NCBI RefSeq assembly: GCF_039592695.1
Contig: NZ_JBBUTK010000001.1
Span: 496,001 to 560,000, forward strand
From: Flagellimonas_A sp039592695
GTDB taxonomy: Bacteria; Bacteroidota; Bacteroidia; Flavobacteriales; Flavobacteriaceae
Length of the DNA: 64,000 nucleotides
Reading direction: 5' to 3'
Positions 15,593 through 24,199 of the stretch are shown in pieces. The translations under genes were made by a program, and so were the position numbers. The notes beneath the pieces were generated by a model. That model was not told the DNA's origin, made no database searches, and was given only the letters and a program-made list of their open reading frames with translations. The stretch's first letter is position 1. Every line of letters begins with the position of its first letter.

Positions 15593-18500
15593 ATGAAAAC
15601 CAATAAAAACATACTGGTCAGTGCAAATGAGGCTGTTGCGAAAATTGCCTACAAGACCAATGAAATCTTTCCTATTTACCCCATAACCCCTGCTTCCAAA
15701 ATGTCTGAACTGGTGGAGGAATGGAGTGCCAAAAACCAAAAGAATATTTTCGGTAATGTACCCATAGCTTATGAAATGCAGAGTGAGGCAGGTGTGGCGG
15801 GTACAATGCATGGCGCTTTGCAAACGGGCTCATTATCAACCACATTTACAGCATCACAAGGGCTTCTGCTGATGCTGCCAAATATGTATAAAATAGCGGG
15901 CGAATTGACACCAAATGTGATTCATGTGGCCACACGCGCCATTGCGACGCACGCATTGTCAATTTTCAGCGATCACAGTGATGTAATGGCCGTACGCTCA
16001 TCTGGTTATGCCATGTTGGCTTCAGCCTCAGTGCAAGAGGCAATGGACTTTGCGCTCATTGCCCAGTCTGCAACCTTAAAATCAAGAATACCATTTGTTC
16101 ATTTTTTTGACGGATTTAGAACTTCCCACGAAACCCAAAGCATAGAAAATATATCTGATGCCGTCATTTCAGATATGATGGATGAAGAAACCATTCTGCG
16201 GCACAGAAATAATGCACTATCCCCTGAAAATCCCACAATTCGGGGAACCGCTCAAGGCCCTGATGTTTTTTTTCAAAGTCGGGAAGCCGTGAATTCTTTT
16301 TATAATGCCTGCCCAGACATTGTTCAAAAGCAGATGGACAAATTTGCCAAACTGACTGGAAGACAATATCGTTTATTCGACTATGTTGGCCATCCGCAAG
16401 CAGAGCAAATTATCGTTTCAATGGCTTCAAGCACCGAAACCATTGAAGAAACTGTCAACCATTTAAATACACAAGGTGAAAAAGTCGGATTGGTCAAAGT
16501 CCGTTTGTTTCGACCTTTTAGCACAAAACATCTATTACGGGCACTTCCGAAGAGCTGTAAGAAAATCGCTGTTTTGAATCGTACGAAAGAACCAGGGGCC
16601 ACGGGCGAGCCCTTATATCTTGACGTCTGCAAATCGTTGTTATCCGTGGCGGACACCTACAGCCCTCTTCCCAAAATCGTAGGTGGCCGTTACGGACTAT
16701 CTTCTAAAGAATTGTGCCCCGGAATGGTCAAAGCCGTTTTTGACAACCTGAAACTCGAAAGCCCAAAGAACAACTTTACCATCGGCATTGAAGATGACGT
16801 TACAAATTTAAGTCTGTCGTATGCGAATGACTTGCATTTACAAGGTGATAATCTTCAAATCTTATTATACGAAACAAAGTCGGAAGGTTTAGTTAGTGGT
16901 TTTAAAAATACAATTCAAACTGTTGGAAGTGAGAATTATGTACAGGGCTATTCTGAAATCGATTATAAAAAATCGGGCTCACGATTTGTCTCGAACCTGC
17001 GTATCGGGAAACAACCCATCAAAGCTCCTTATTTGATTCCGAAAGCTGATTTTATTGCTTGTGATTCCGTAGAATTTTTGGAAAACGACAATGTAATGGA
17101 GCGCATCAAAACCGATGGCAAGTTGTTGGTTCAAACGACTTTGACGCCTGAGGAATTTTGGGCAAGGCTTTCTTCTAAAAAACAAAATGAAATCTTGATT
17201 AAGAACATTCGCTTGTTCACGTTAAATGGAAACACAATCCTCAAAAATTATGCAATAGGGCATAAAAGCATATCTGGTCTGCATAGTTGCGTCTTGGCAT
17301 TACAAGAAAATTTAATGGTGGATGAAGACCTTAAAGTTCTTCAAGAATTTGTTATCGAGGTTGAAAACTCAAAGGTGAAGTGCACAACAAAAACCTCCAA
17401 TGAAGCGGATGTTGAATTTGCCAATTCCTTGTTAGGGAAATTGATGGCGGGTAGGGGAGATGAACTTCCGGTAAGTGCCCTTCCCGCAGATGGAACCTAT
17501 CCGACAAATACTTCACAATTTATTCAAAATAGAAATAGGGGGGGAATCCCGGTTTGGGATTCAGACTCCTGCACACAATGTGGTGCTTGTAGCATGGCGT
17601 GTCCACAGGCTGCTATTAGAATCAAGGTTTATGACGATAAGGTTTTATCCGACTCCAAATCACTTAAGTCAATAAACTCAGCAGACTTTAACCTCATGAA
17701 TTATACCGTTCAGGTAAACCCGGAACAGTGCACCTCTTGCAATCTATGTGTGGATGCCTGTACAGACAATGTGTTAAAAATGACGCAATCAACCAAGCGT
17801 ATCAATACTGAAAAAGAAAACTGGGAATGTTTTGAGACGATCCCAGAGTTTGACGGAACAAAATTAGATGTAACAAGGATCGGTCAGCAACAACTGCAAG
17901 AACCTTTATTCAAATATTCAATTGGTGTTGATGGATGTGGGGAAGCGCCCTACCTTAAATTGTTGTCCCAGTTATTTGGTGATAGAATGCTAGTGGCAAA
18001 TGCGACCGGGGCCAGTTCAATTTTTTGTGGCGCTCTCCCTTCAACTCCTTGGGCAAAAAACAAACAGGGTAGGGGACCAGCTTGGTCCAATTCTTTGTTT
18101 GAAGATAACGCAGAATTTGGTCTGGGCTTTCACTTATCCCTTGAACTACAAAGGAAAAAGGCAAGGCAGATGCTAAGTGAGTTTCGAGGTATTATCGATG
18201 AAACCTTCGTTGAAAAGCTACTCCATGCTCCCCAGAATTCTGAAGCAGAAATTGCAGAACAACGAAATCGGGTGGGTACACTTAAATCGGTTATTGAACA
18301 TAGCTGCCACCCTAAAGCAAAGCAGCTGATGTGTATAGCGGACAATTTGGTTAAAAAAAGCACATGGATCGTGGGTGGCGACGGTTGGGCGTATGATATC
18401 GGTTATGGTGGATTGGACCATGTATTGGCATCTGGTGAGAATGTGAATATCTTGGTTTTGGATAATGAAGTGTATTCGAACACCGGTGCGCAACAGTCAA

Positions 18501-19015
18501 AAGCCACGCCAATGGGCGCCAGCACCAAGTTTAATTTTTGTGGCAAAAGAAAACTGAAGAAAGACTTAGGGGCCATTGCCATGAACTACGATAATGTTTA
18601 TGTGGCCTCGGTTGCCTTGGGGGCCGACCAGCAACAGACCTTAAACGCATTCATCGAGGCTGAATCCTTTGAAGGGCCTTCGTTGATTTTGGCCTATTGC
18701 CATAGCCCTGCACATAGTATTGCTATAAAATCACCGAGCAAACATCAAAAAGCTGCAGTCGCTGCAGGACATTGGATTTTATATCGTAACGATCCAAGAA
18801 GGCTCAAAAAAGAATTGAATGCCTTTCAATTGGATTCTCCAGTGCCCAGTGAACCGATTTCTGAATTTTTTAAGTTGGAGTCCCGCTTCAAAAAGGCGCT
18901 GACGAATGCTAAATTCATGAAAGAAATTCAAGAAAAAAATGATAGGCGTTTTCAATTTTATAGCGAAAAGGCACATACAGATCAATTAAATCATTTAGAA
19001 ACCATAAATCAATAG
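15593..19015 (+). CDS. nifJ: NifJ-like pyruvate:ferredoxin/flavodoxin oxidoreductase with altered proximal cluster
   Basis: 1140 aa, slightly shorter than usual NifJ (about 1170-1200). Family reaction: oxidative decarboxylation of pyruvate or another 2-oxoacid with CoA to acyl-CoA, CO2 and reduced ferredoxin or flavodoxin. Intact: the N-terminal substrate region with TRAIATHALSIFSDHSDVM, both ferredoxin-type motifs (CTQCGACSMACP from C660, CTSCNLCVDAC from C713) and the thiamine-diphosphate site GGDGWAYDIGYGG near 929. Against D. africanus PFOR from memory, the proximal [4Fe-4S] ligands C812, C840 and C1071 become V779, A807 and S1038; only C815 (C782) remains, with unusual cysteines nearby at C812 and C1036. 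Activity is therefore uncertain. Confidence 0.88.
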   Translation: MKTNKNILVSANEAVAKIAYKTNEIFPIYPITPASKMSELVEEWSAKNQKNIFGNVPIAYEMQSEAGVAGTMHGALQTGSLSTTFTASQGLLLMLPNMYKIAGELTPNVIHVATRAIATHALSIFSDHSDVMAVRSSGYAMLASASVQEAMDFALIAQSATLKSRIPFVHFFDGFRTSHETQSIENISDAVISDMMDEETILRHRNNALSPENPTIRGTAQGPDVFFQSREAVNSFYNACPDIVQKQMDKFAKLTGRQYRLFDYVGHPQAEQIIVSMASSTETIEETVNHLNTQGEKVGLVKVRLFRPFSTKHLLRALPKSCKKIAVLNRTKEPGATGEPLYLDVCKSLLSVADTYSPLPKIVGGRYGLSSKELCPGMVKAVFDNLKLESPKNNFTIGIEDDVTNLSLSYANDLHLQGDNLQILLYETKSEGLVSGFKNTIQTVGSENYVQGYSEIDYKKSGSRFVSNLRIGKQPIKAPYLIPKADFIACDSVEFLENDNVMERIKTDGKLLVQTTLTPEEFWARLSSKKQNEILIKNIRLFTLNGNTILKNYAIGHKSISGLHSCVLALQENLMVDEDLKVLQEFVIEVENSKVKCTTKTSNEADVEFANSLLGKLMAGRGDELPVSALPADGTYPTNTSQFIQNRNRGGIPVWDSDSCTQCGACSMACPQAAIRIKVYDDKVLSDSKSLKSINSADFNLMNYTVQVNPEQCTSCNLCVDACTDNVLKMTQSTKRINTEKENWECFETIPEFDGTKLDVTRIGQQQLQEPLFKYSIGVDGCGEAPYLKLLSQLFGDRMLVANATGASSIFCGALPSTPWAKNKQGRGPAWSNSLFEDNAEFGLGFHLSLELQRKKARQMLSEFRGIIDETFVEKLLHAPQNSEAEIAEQRNRVGTLKSVIEHSCHPKAKQLMCIADNLVKKSTWIVGGDGWAYDIGYGGLDHVLASGENVNILVLDNEVYSNTGAQQSKATPMGASTKFNFCGKRKLKKDLGAIAMNYDNVYVASVALGADQQQTLNAFIEAESFEGPSLILAYCHSPAHSIAIKSPSKHQKAAVAAGHWILYRNDPRRLKKELNAFQLDSPVPSEPISEFFKLESRFKKALTNAKFMKEIQEKNDRRFQFYSEKAHTDQLNHLETINQ

Positions 19016-19017
19016 CA

Positions 19018-19398
19018 ATGAAAAATTTAACAATTTACAAAGCAATATTTACCTTGATGTTCGCTTTTGGAATTCAAGCCCAACAATCAAAGGCAGAGAC
19101 AAAACCATTACAGCATGTTTTACTTTTTGATTGGAAAGAAAATGTAGAAGAAAGCCAGAAAAGTGAGATTATGACCCTTTTCTATGGGTTGGTCGATAAA
19201 ATTGATGGGATGGAATCGTTAAAGGCAATGGATGTTGTCAAATCTTCAGGAAACTACGATGTTGCCATTTTTATGGTATTTGACAACGAAGAAGCGTTGA
19301 AAGAATACGAAAAGCACCCTGACCATATCAGAATATCAGAAACCGCGCCACCACTACTTGCAAGTTTTGGGGTTTTCGATTTTTATGGCGACTTGTAA
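19018..19398 (+). CDS. Exported Dabb-type (stress-responsive A/B barrel) protein
   Basis: 126 aa, starting 2 bases after the nifJ stop, so cotranscribed. Residues 1-22 look like a signal peptide (cleavage near IQAQ). The rest has the Dabb pattern: LQHVLLFDWKENVEES, NYDVAIFMVFDNEEALKEYE and HPDHIRI. Dabb domains are small dimeric ferredoxin-like folds, some of them enzymes or stress proteins. Why a cytosolic oxidoreductase operon should end with an exported protein is not clear. Confidence 0.8.
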   Translation: MKNLTIYKAIFTLMFAFGIQAQQSKAETKPLQHVLLFDWKENVEESQKSEIMTLFYGLVDKIDGMESLKAMDVVKSSGNYDVAIFMVFDNEEALKEYEKHPDHIRISETAPPLLASFGVFDFYGDL

Positions 19399-19400
19399 AA

Positions 19401-21428
19401 TCAATTCTTCGTAATGCCATGTTGGGCCAAAAGCTCTGAATATCTTGGATCGCTCTTGAATTCATCAAAATAGTAAAGGCGATGGCTATCGAAGCGTTTT
19501 GTTTTGTTTCTTGTAGTATCTAAATAATAAAAGACACTATCACTTTCTTGAAGCCCGGCGAAAACCACGGCCAGTCTATGATTTTTTACTCGTGTACGAT
19601 CATTTTTTTTCAGACTGTCAATGATAGAGTAGGCACTTGGTTTATCTCCGATTTTACCATAACAGTAACCTAAAAACCGGGTATAGGCAGGTTCACTTTT
19701 AATGAGTTCTTTTAAATGGCCAATGGCATTTTTAAACTCTTTTTTGGCCATGTACAAACGCATATAAGATCTATCAATGAGAAACTGATCATTATCGGCA
19801 TTTATCTTTTTCATGTTTTCCAATAATTTTTCAGCTTCATCAAAGTCTTGGTTGTATGTTAAAGCGGTAAAATAGCTAATGGCGGTGGCGAAAGACAAGG
19901 GATCTAACTTGTAGGCATACTTGGCCTGCTCCAATTGCTTTTCATATTGATCGGTATAGTAATAAAAAGTTGCGTATTGGTGTCTGGCGGTAACGTCATT
20001 GGGGGCGAGTTGTATTGCCTTTTCAAAGGCGTTCTTTGCTTTGTCATATTGTCTAGTGTGGTTGAAAACCAGACCTTTTACGGTATAGATTCTTGAAATT
20101 CTATTATTGAGACTTTCAGCCTTTTCTAAATAAGAATTTGCTTTTTCTGTGGCTTCGATGGGGTCAGCCTGGGCATAGTAGGTCAACAGGAAAGTACTAT
20201 TTGCGACTTCAGCATATACTTCTGCGTAGTTGGGATCCAACTCTATTGCCTTTTTATAGAGTTCGATACTTTTTTCTAAACCTTCTTTGTTTCTTTTGTC
20301 AGCTTCTTGTCTGCCCCTAAGAAATAACTGATAGGCTTCGATATTTTGGGTGGAAATTTTTGTGATTCTTTGTTGCTGTTCAAGACTGATGTTTATTTTG
20401 AGCTCATCTACAATCTCAGTGGCAATTTCAGATTGGATCTCGAGAATGTCGGTCAAAGTGCGGTCAAAGTTGCCCACCCATTCTGGCTCATCCGATTTGG
20501 CGTTGATCAATTGCGATGTGATGCGGACCTTGTCTCCATATTTTCTGATACTGCCCTCGAGAATATAGCTGACATTCAATTCTTTTGCGATTTCAGAAAT
20601 TGATTTGTCGCTGTCTTTATATTGTTTCACCGAGGTTTGGGAAATAACATGTACATCTTCGAAACTAGAGAGGTGATTCAGGATATCGTACGTGATTCCA
20701 TCCCTAAAAATTTCAGAATCTTCATCGTTGCTGAGGTTTTCAAAGGGAAGCACCGCTATCGATTTATCTGTGGTTGTATAGGTTATGTCATAAAGCCCCA
20801 AATATTCTGCAAGCACCAATAGCCCGATGATCCCCAAGATAATGGCAATCAATTTTTTTATGGATGATTTTTTCTTTTGATCGTGCTTTGTGCCAGATAG
20901 GTTTTCTTTCACTTCTTTTGCCGAAGGCACTTTCAGTCCTTTATTGGCAATGGCAAACAGTGGAATCGCATCCTCAACATTCTTCAGCTCATAGGCATCT
21001 AAAAACACGGCTTTAATATCTGGATGGCTCCTAATTTGATCATGTATTTTATCAGATACCAAAATACTTCCCGATATGGCACATGATTCAATTCTTGAGG
21101 CCACATTTACTGCATCGCCAATGATATCTTCTTCAGAATGCATGATATCCCCCACATGAATTCCAATACGAACAGGAATATTGGTCTCAATGAACTTTTG
21201 CTGTAGTTCAATACTACAGTGTACGGCCTCTACCGAACTTGAAAATACACTTAATGTGCCATCGCCAAAATACTGTACGATTTTGCCGTTGAATTTGTTG
21301 GTAGTGGTTTCAAAAATTAGACGGTGTTTTCTGCGGATTTCAACCGAAGACTTTTCGTCTTTCTGCATTAAGGCCGTGTACCCTTCGATATCGGTAAATA
21401 CGATTGCTGCAAGTTGCCTTTGGGCCAT
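19401..21428 (-). CDS. Class III nucleotide cyclase fused to TolB-like and TPR domains
   Basis: 675 aa. Residues 5-165 are a class III adenylate/guanylate cyclase domain with metal aspartates D13 (FTDIEGY) and D56 (YFGDG) and the transition-state pair N108/R112 (NVASR). The base-selecting lysine position is Q52. One membrane helix at about 192-212, then a TolB/FlgO-like domain (KSIAVLPFENLSNDED, residues 222-345) and about six TPR repeats. The arrangement puts the cyclase in the cytoplasm and the repeats outside the inner membrane. Convergent with the Dabb gene. Confidence 0.88.
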   Translation of the reverse strand: MAQRQLAAIVFTDIEGYTALMQKDEKSSVEIRRKHRLIFETTTNKFNGKIVQYFGDGTLSVFSSSVEAVHCSIELQQKFIETNIPVRIGIHVGDIMHSEEDIIGDAVNVASRIESCAISGSILVSDKIHDQIRSHPDIKAVFLDAYELKNVEDAIPLFAIANKGLKVPSAKEVKENLSGTKHDQKKKSSIKKLIAIILGIIGLLVLAEYLGLYDITYTTTDKSIAVLPFENLSNDEDSEIFRDGITYDILNHLSSFEDVHVISQTSVKQYKDSDKSISEIAKELNVSYILEGSIRKYGDKVRITSQLINAKSDEPEWVGNFDRTLTDILEIQSEIATEIVDELKINISLEQQQRITKISTQNIEAYQLFLRGRQEADKRNKEGLEKSIELYKKAIELDPNYAEVYAEVANSTFLLTYYAQADPIEATEKANSYLEKAESLNNRISRIYTVKGLVFNHTRQYDKAKNAFEKAIQLAPNDVTARHQYATFYYYTDQYEKQLEQAKYAYKLDPLSFATAISYFTALTYNQDFDEAEKLLENMKKINADNDQFLIDRSYMRLYMAKKEFKNAIGHLKELIKSEPAYTRFLGYCYGKIGDKPSAYSIIDSLKKNDRTRVKNHRLAVVFAGLQESDSVFYYLDTTRNKTKRFDSHRLYYFDEFKSDPRYSELLAQHGITKN

Positions 21429-21494
21429 AGTCTTATTGGTTGGTCGGTCTTTTGATCGACCTCGTAAATTAAGATTTTAAGAAATAAGAACAAA

Positions 21495-21520
21495 AAATCC
21501 CCAGTATATACTGAGGATTT
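21495..21520 (-). terminator. Hairpin downstream of the DUF2141 gene
   Basis: AAATCC, CCAGTATATACTGAGG, ATTT forms a 6-bp plus 5-bp stem with one internal mismatch, followed on the minus strand by a T-run. It fits termination of the DUF2141 gene that ends at 21562. Confidence 0.65.
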
Positions 21521-21561
21521 GCTTCATGAGCTGTCTGTCTGTTGATTGATGATTGATTTTA

Positions 21562-21981
21562 TTAGAAGCGGATGTTGAATTCCAAATCTACGGTGCCCAC
21601 CTCAAATTGGGCATCTTGAAACATTGGCGGCCCCATGGTCATTTCGTTGCCCGACATGCCGTAGCTTTCTTTAGGCATACCGTTGGCTTCATAGTCCATG
21701 CTTTGGTTGTCATTGGCATCGTGCATGGCCATGATGGCGTAGTTGCCTGGAGTGACATTTTCAAAGGTCATGGTCACTGCTCCATCCTTAATGGTGCTTT
21801 CCAGATTTTGAATGCCGGGGCCTTTCATAAAAGTGTCTTGGGTATGCAGGCCAAGCAAAACTTTGCCTTCATCACTTGAAACATTGTCAACGGTTACCGT
21901 AATGGTTACGCCTTTAGATTCTTGGGAGAATCCTAAAAAGATTGAAAAAAGAAATGCCAAAGAGAATACTGTTGCTTTCAT
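21562..21981 (-). CDS. DUF2141 exported protein
   Basis: 139 aa with a signal peptide (cleavage near GFSQ). The mature part matches DUF2141: ITVTVDNVSSDEGKVLLGL, then GAVTMTFENVTPGNYAIMAM followed by HDANDNQSMD. Beta-sandwich periplasmic or surface family of unknown role, common in marine bacteria. A LytTR-type repeat lies 71 bases upstream of the start, linking it to the response regulator at 41205 by inference. Confidence 0.9.
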   Translation of the reverse strand: MKATVFSLAFLFSIFLGFSQESKGVTITVTVDNVSSDEGKVLLGLHTQDTFMKGPGIQNLESTIKDGAVTMTFENVTPGNYAIMAMHDANDNQSMDYEANGMPKESYGMSGNEMTMGPPMFQDAQFEVGTVDLEFNIRF

Positions 21982-22051
21982 TTTTATAGTTTTTTTGATT
22001 ATTGATGCTACAAATCTCTGCCTGCAATTCGGAAAATTAAATTTGAGGTTA

Positions 22052-22081
22052 CCGAACTGTCATTTTCTTCGATTGAATTGT
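22052..22081 (-). promoter_or_regulatory. LytTR-type direct repeat upstream of DUF2141
   Basis: On the minus strand ACAATTCAA, 12 bases, ACAGTTCGG, then TAACC. Same 21-bp period and same GTAACC tail as the site at 3056. TAATTTTC about 21 bases from the second repeat resembles a -7 box. The site also lies 44 bases from the divergent gene at 22125. Confidence 0.58.
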
Positions 22082-22124
22082 ATAATGGAACCATTTTTGA
22101 TACCTTTTGGTAAACGAAAACACC

Positions 22125-23327
22125 ATGCCTTTTTTAAATGCCAGCCGTGCACTCGCAACTGTATTTTTTGTGATGGCTGTAGTATCGTTCCCTCTTTTGG
22201 GCCAGAGTTATAACCCCAACACTTCATACAGAAATGAGATTCGCAAGGCATCATGGAATGCACTTAAGCCTGAAACCCCCAAGAAATACCGCCTTCTTAC
22301 ATCAATGGTGTTCAATACCAACCAATGTTTTGACTTGTATGAAAAAGCTGCCAAAGCCTACGAATGGCCAATTTACGAACCTGTGACGATTTTAACTTTC
22401 AAAAAAGTGATTATGGATGAGGTTGTAAGGGGAAGCGATTATTCAAAAGCTGAAATTGAAACGGCTTACCAAAACACTGAAAGAGCGTATGGAAAGGGAA
22501 GCAAAGATGAAAATCTCTCAGACAAAGAACTTCAAAAAAAATACGACCCTATCATTTTAGAGGCATTGTGGATTGCCACGTTGAATGAATTCTCAAAGGG
22601 AAAAGATAATGAGGTCATCTCCCTGGCGCGTCAGCGGATGCCGAATAAAACAGGCAATGATGTTGCTGCGGAAACTGGGCCTAAGACGACATCCTCAAAA
22701 GAACAAAACCGCAAAAAATCAGAAATAGCAAGTAGCGCAAAAATTCCCGGGGTTTCGGACATCATTTTGAGAACGGTCACCAACTACGGTCTCAACGGGG
22801 TTTATGTGGATAATGAGGTGAGTATCTTGTTTGACAATGGCGAAATTTTGACCAATCCCTCCCAACCTTTGGATGAGCTCAATATCGCGCAATCAAAAAA
22901 GAAACACCCCAAAAGATGGAATCTTTGGAAAAAAAAGGGTGATGTGCTGTATGTTACCAAACCATGGAAGAACAAAACCTACGATTGGAAGAAATGGTTC
23001 AAATTAAGACCCGGTAAAAAAGATTTCAAAATATCGGGTCGCTATAATACCTCTGATGCCTTTGGCGGTGCCACGGTAATCAATGCGAGCACGGTCTCTT
23101 TTGATGCCCAAGGGAGGTTTGCGTGGAAAACGGTAAAGGGGGGAGATACCTCTTGGAAACCCATTTATTCAAAAAGTAGCTCTGCGGGCACGTATGAAAT
23201 AGACGGTTACAAGGTTACGCTGAACTACAATAATGGAACCAAAGAAGCTTTCTTTTTTGGGCTATATCCGAAAGACAATGAACATTTTGTGATCGGAGTC
23301 AGCCATTTCGTTCCTGTAAAGAAATAG
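22125..23327 (+). CDS. Exported protein of unknown family
   Basis: 400 aa from the ATG at 22125; six codons upstream is only a TTG. An N-terminal hydrophobic segment ending near LLGQS suggests export. Residues about 30-190 are helical and rich in charged residues (KKYDPIILEALWIATLNEFS); a Lys/Ser/Thr linker follows to about 215. The last 185 residues are beta-rich with many Trp and Tyr and Gly-rich turns (DAFGGATVINASTVSFDAQG), resembling a lipocalin or sugar-binding sheet. I do not recognise the family and assign no function. Confidence 0.75.
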   Translation: MPFLNASRALATVFFVMAVVSFPLLGQSYNPNTSYRNEIRKASWNALKPETPKKYRLLTSMVFNTNQCFDLYEKAAKAYEWPIYEPVTILTFKKVIMDEVVRGSDYSKAEIETAYQNTERAYGKGSKDENLSDKELQKKYDPIILEALWIATLNEFSKGKDNEVISLARQRMPNKTGNDVAAETGPKTTSSKEQNRKKSEIASSAKIPGVSDIILRTVTNYGLNGVYVDNEVSILFDNGEILTNPSQPLDELNIAQSKKKHPKRWNLWKKKGDVLYVTKPWKNKTYDWKKWFKLRPGKKDFKISGRYNTSDAFGGATVINASTVSFDAQGRFAWKTVKGGDTSWKPIYSKSSSAGTYEIDGYKVTLNYNNGTKEAFFFGLYPKDNEHFVIGVSHFVPVKK

Positions 23328-23334
23328 AAGTTGC

Positions 23335-23802
23335 TCACAATACAAGCTCCATCTGAATGTTGCTGCGCTCGTATGGACTGTCTACGCCTTCGATTACCGT
23401 AAATCCAAGTTTTTTGTAGAGGTTAAGGGCCGGACCCAGAACGGTATGGCTTTCAATAAAAATGTTGTTCGCGCCCAAATCACGTGCCTTGTCTACAATG
23501 GCTTTTCCCAATAAATAACCAATGCCCTTACCCTGTGCCTTTGGCGATACACCCATTTTGGTCAGTTCATAGTCAAACCGCTCATAATTTGATTTTACCA
23601 AAGCGCACACCCCTATTGGTTCTTCGCCTAACAAGGCCACGACGATGTATCCCCCTTGTTCAAGAATGTTCTCTTTTGGATGGTCAAGATAGTGATGGTC
23701 CATCGCTTCCATCTTAAAGTATTTCTCAATCCATTCTTGGTTGAGGGCCTTGAATGCATTTCGATATGAGTCGTTGTAATCAACAATCTTGATATCCATC
23801 AT
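23335..23802 (-). CDS. GNAT family N-acetyltransferase
   Basis: 155 aa, cytoplasmic. Acetyl-CoA-dependent acyl transfer to an amine. The GNAT core is visible: ELTKMGVSPKAQGKGIGYLL, where the RxxGxG-type loop reads AQGKGIG, and the late NLYKKLGFTVIEG. Start is at 23802 or at the adjacent in-frame ATG at 23799. First of a minus-strand series, but its substrate cannot be read from context. Confidence 0.9.
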   Translation of the reverse strand: MMDIKIVDYNDSYRNAFKALNQEWIEKYFKMEAMDHHYLDHPKENILEQGGYIVVALLGEEPIGVCALVKSNYERFDYELTKMGVSPKAQGKGIGYLLGKAIVDKARDLGANNIFIESHTVLGPALNLYKKLGFTVIEGVDSPYERSNIQMELVL

Positions 23803-23815
23803 CCAAAGAAAATAG

Positions 23816-24196
23816 CTAAGTACTGCTTAAAGTATTTTCACGTTTGCCAACGATTTCTACCAGCCAATAAATCAATTGGCCGATGCCACCTACGAATATG
23901 AAGAGTAAAATCCATACCACCAAAAGACTATTTCCTTTTAAGTTGGGATTCTGCACGGCGTGTACGATGTAAAATACCAAACTGCTCAATGAAATCAGAA
24001 CAATAAGCATGATAAAGCCCATAAACCAGGCCACATTGCCCAAAATCATAGAAGCGGGAACATCGCCAGTGGCTTCTGCAGCTTCTATATCGGTCACAAG
24101 ATTGAAAACAAAGTACATGTAGTATACAATGGAAAATATGCCTATGATGATGGGTGCAAGGGCAAAGAAAGCTTGCCAGAATTTGTTGTGCAGCAT
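23816..24196 (-). CDS. Small membrane protein with PLDc_N-like half
   Basis: 126 aa with three hydrophobic segments at about 10-33, 53-79 and 91-114. The last part, NPNLKGNSLLVVWILLFIFV followed by GQLIYWLVEIVGKR, resembles the PLDc_N (phospholipase D N-terminal transmembrane) domain, a small membrane module found alone in many bacteria. No catalytic residues. Its start lies 3 bases from the stop of the PaiB-like gene. Confidence 0.7.
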   Translation of the reverse strand: MLHNKFWQAFFALAPIIIGIFSIVYYMYFVFNLVTDIEAAEATGDVPASMILGNVAWFMGFIMLIVLISLSSLVFYIVHAVQNPNLKGNSLLVVWILLFIFVGGIGQLIYWLVEIVGKRENTLSST

Positions 24197-24199
24197 GAT

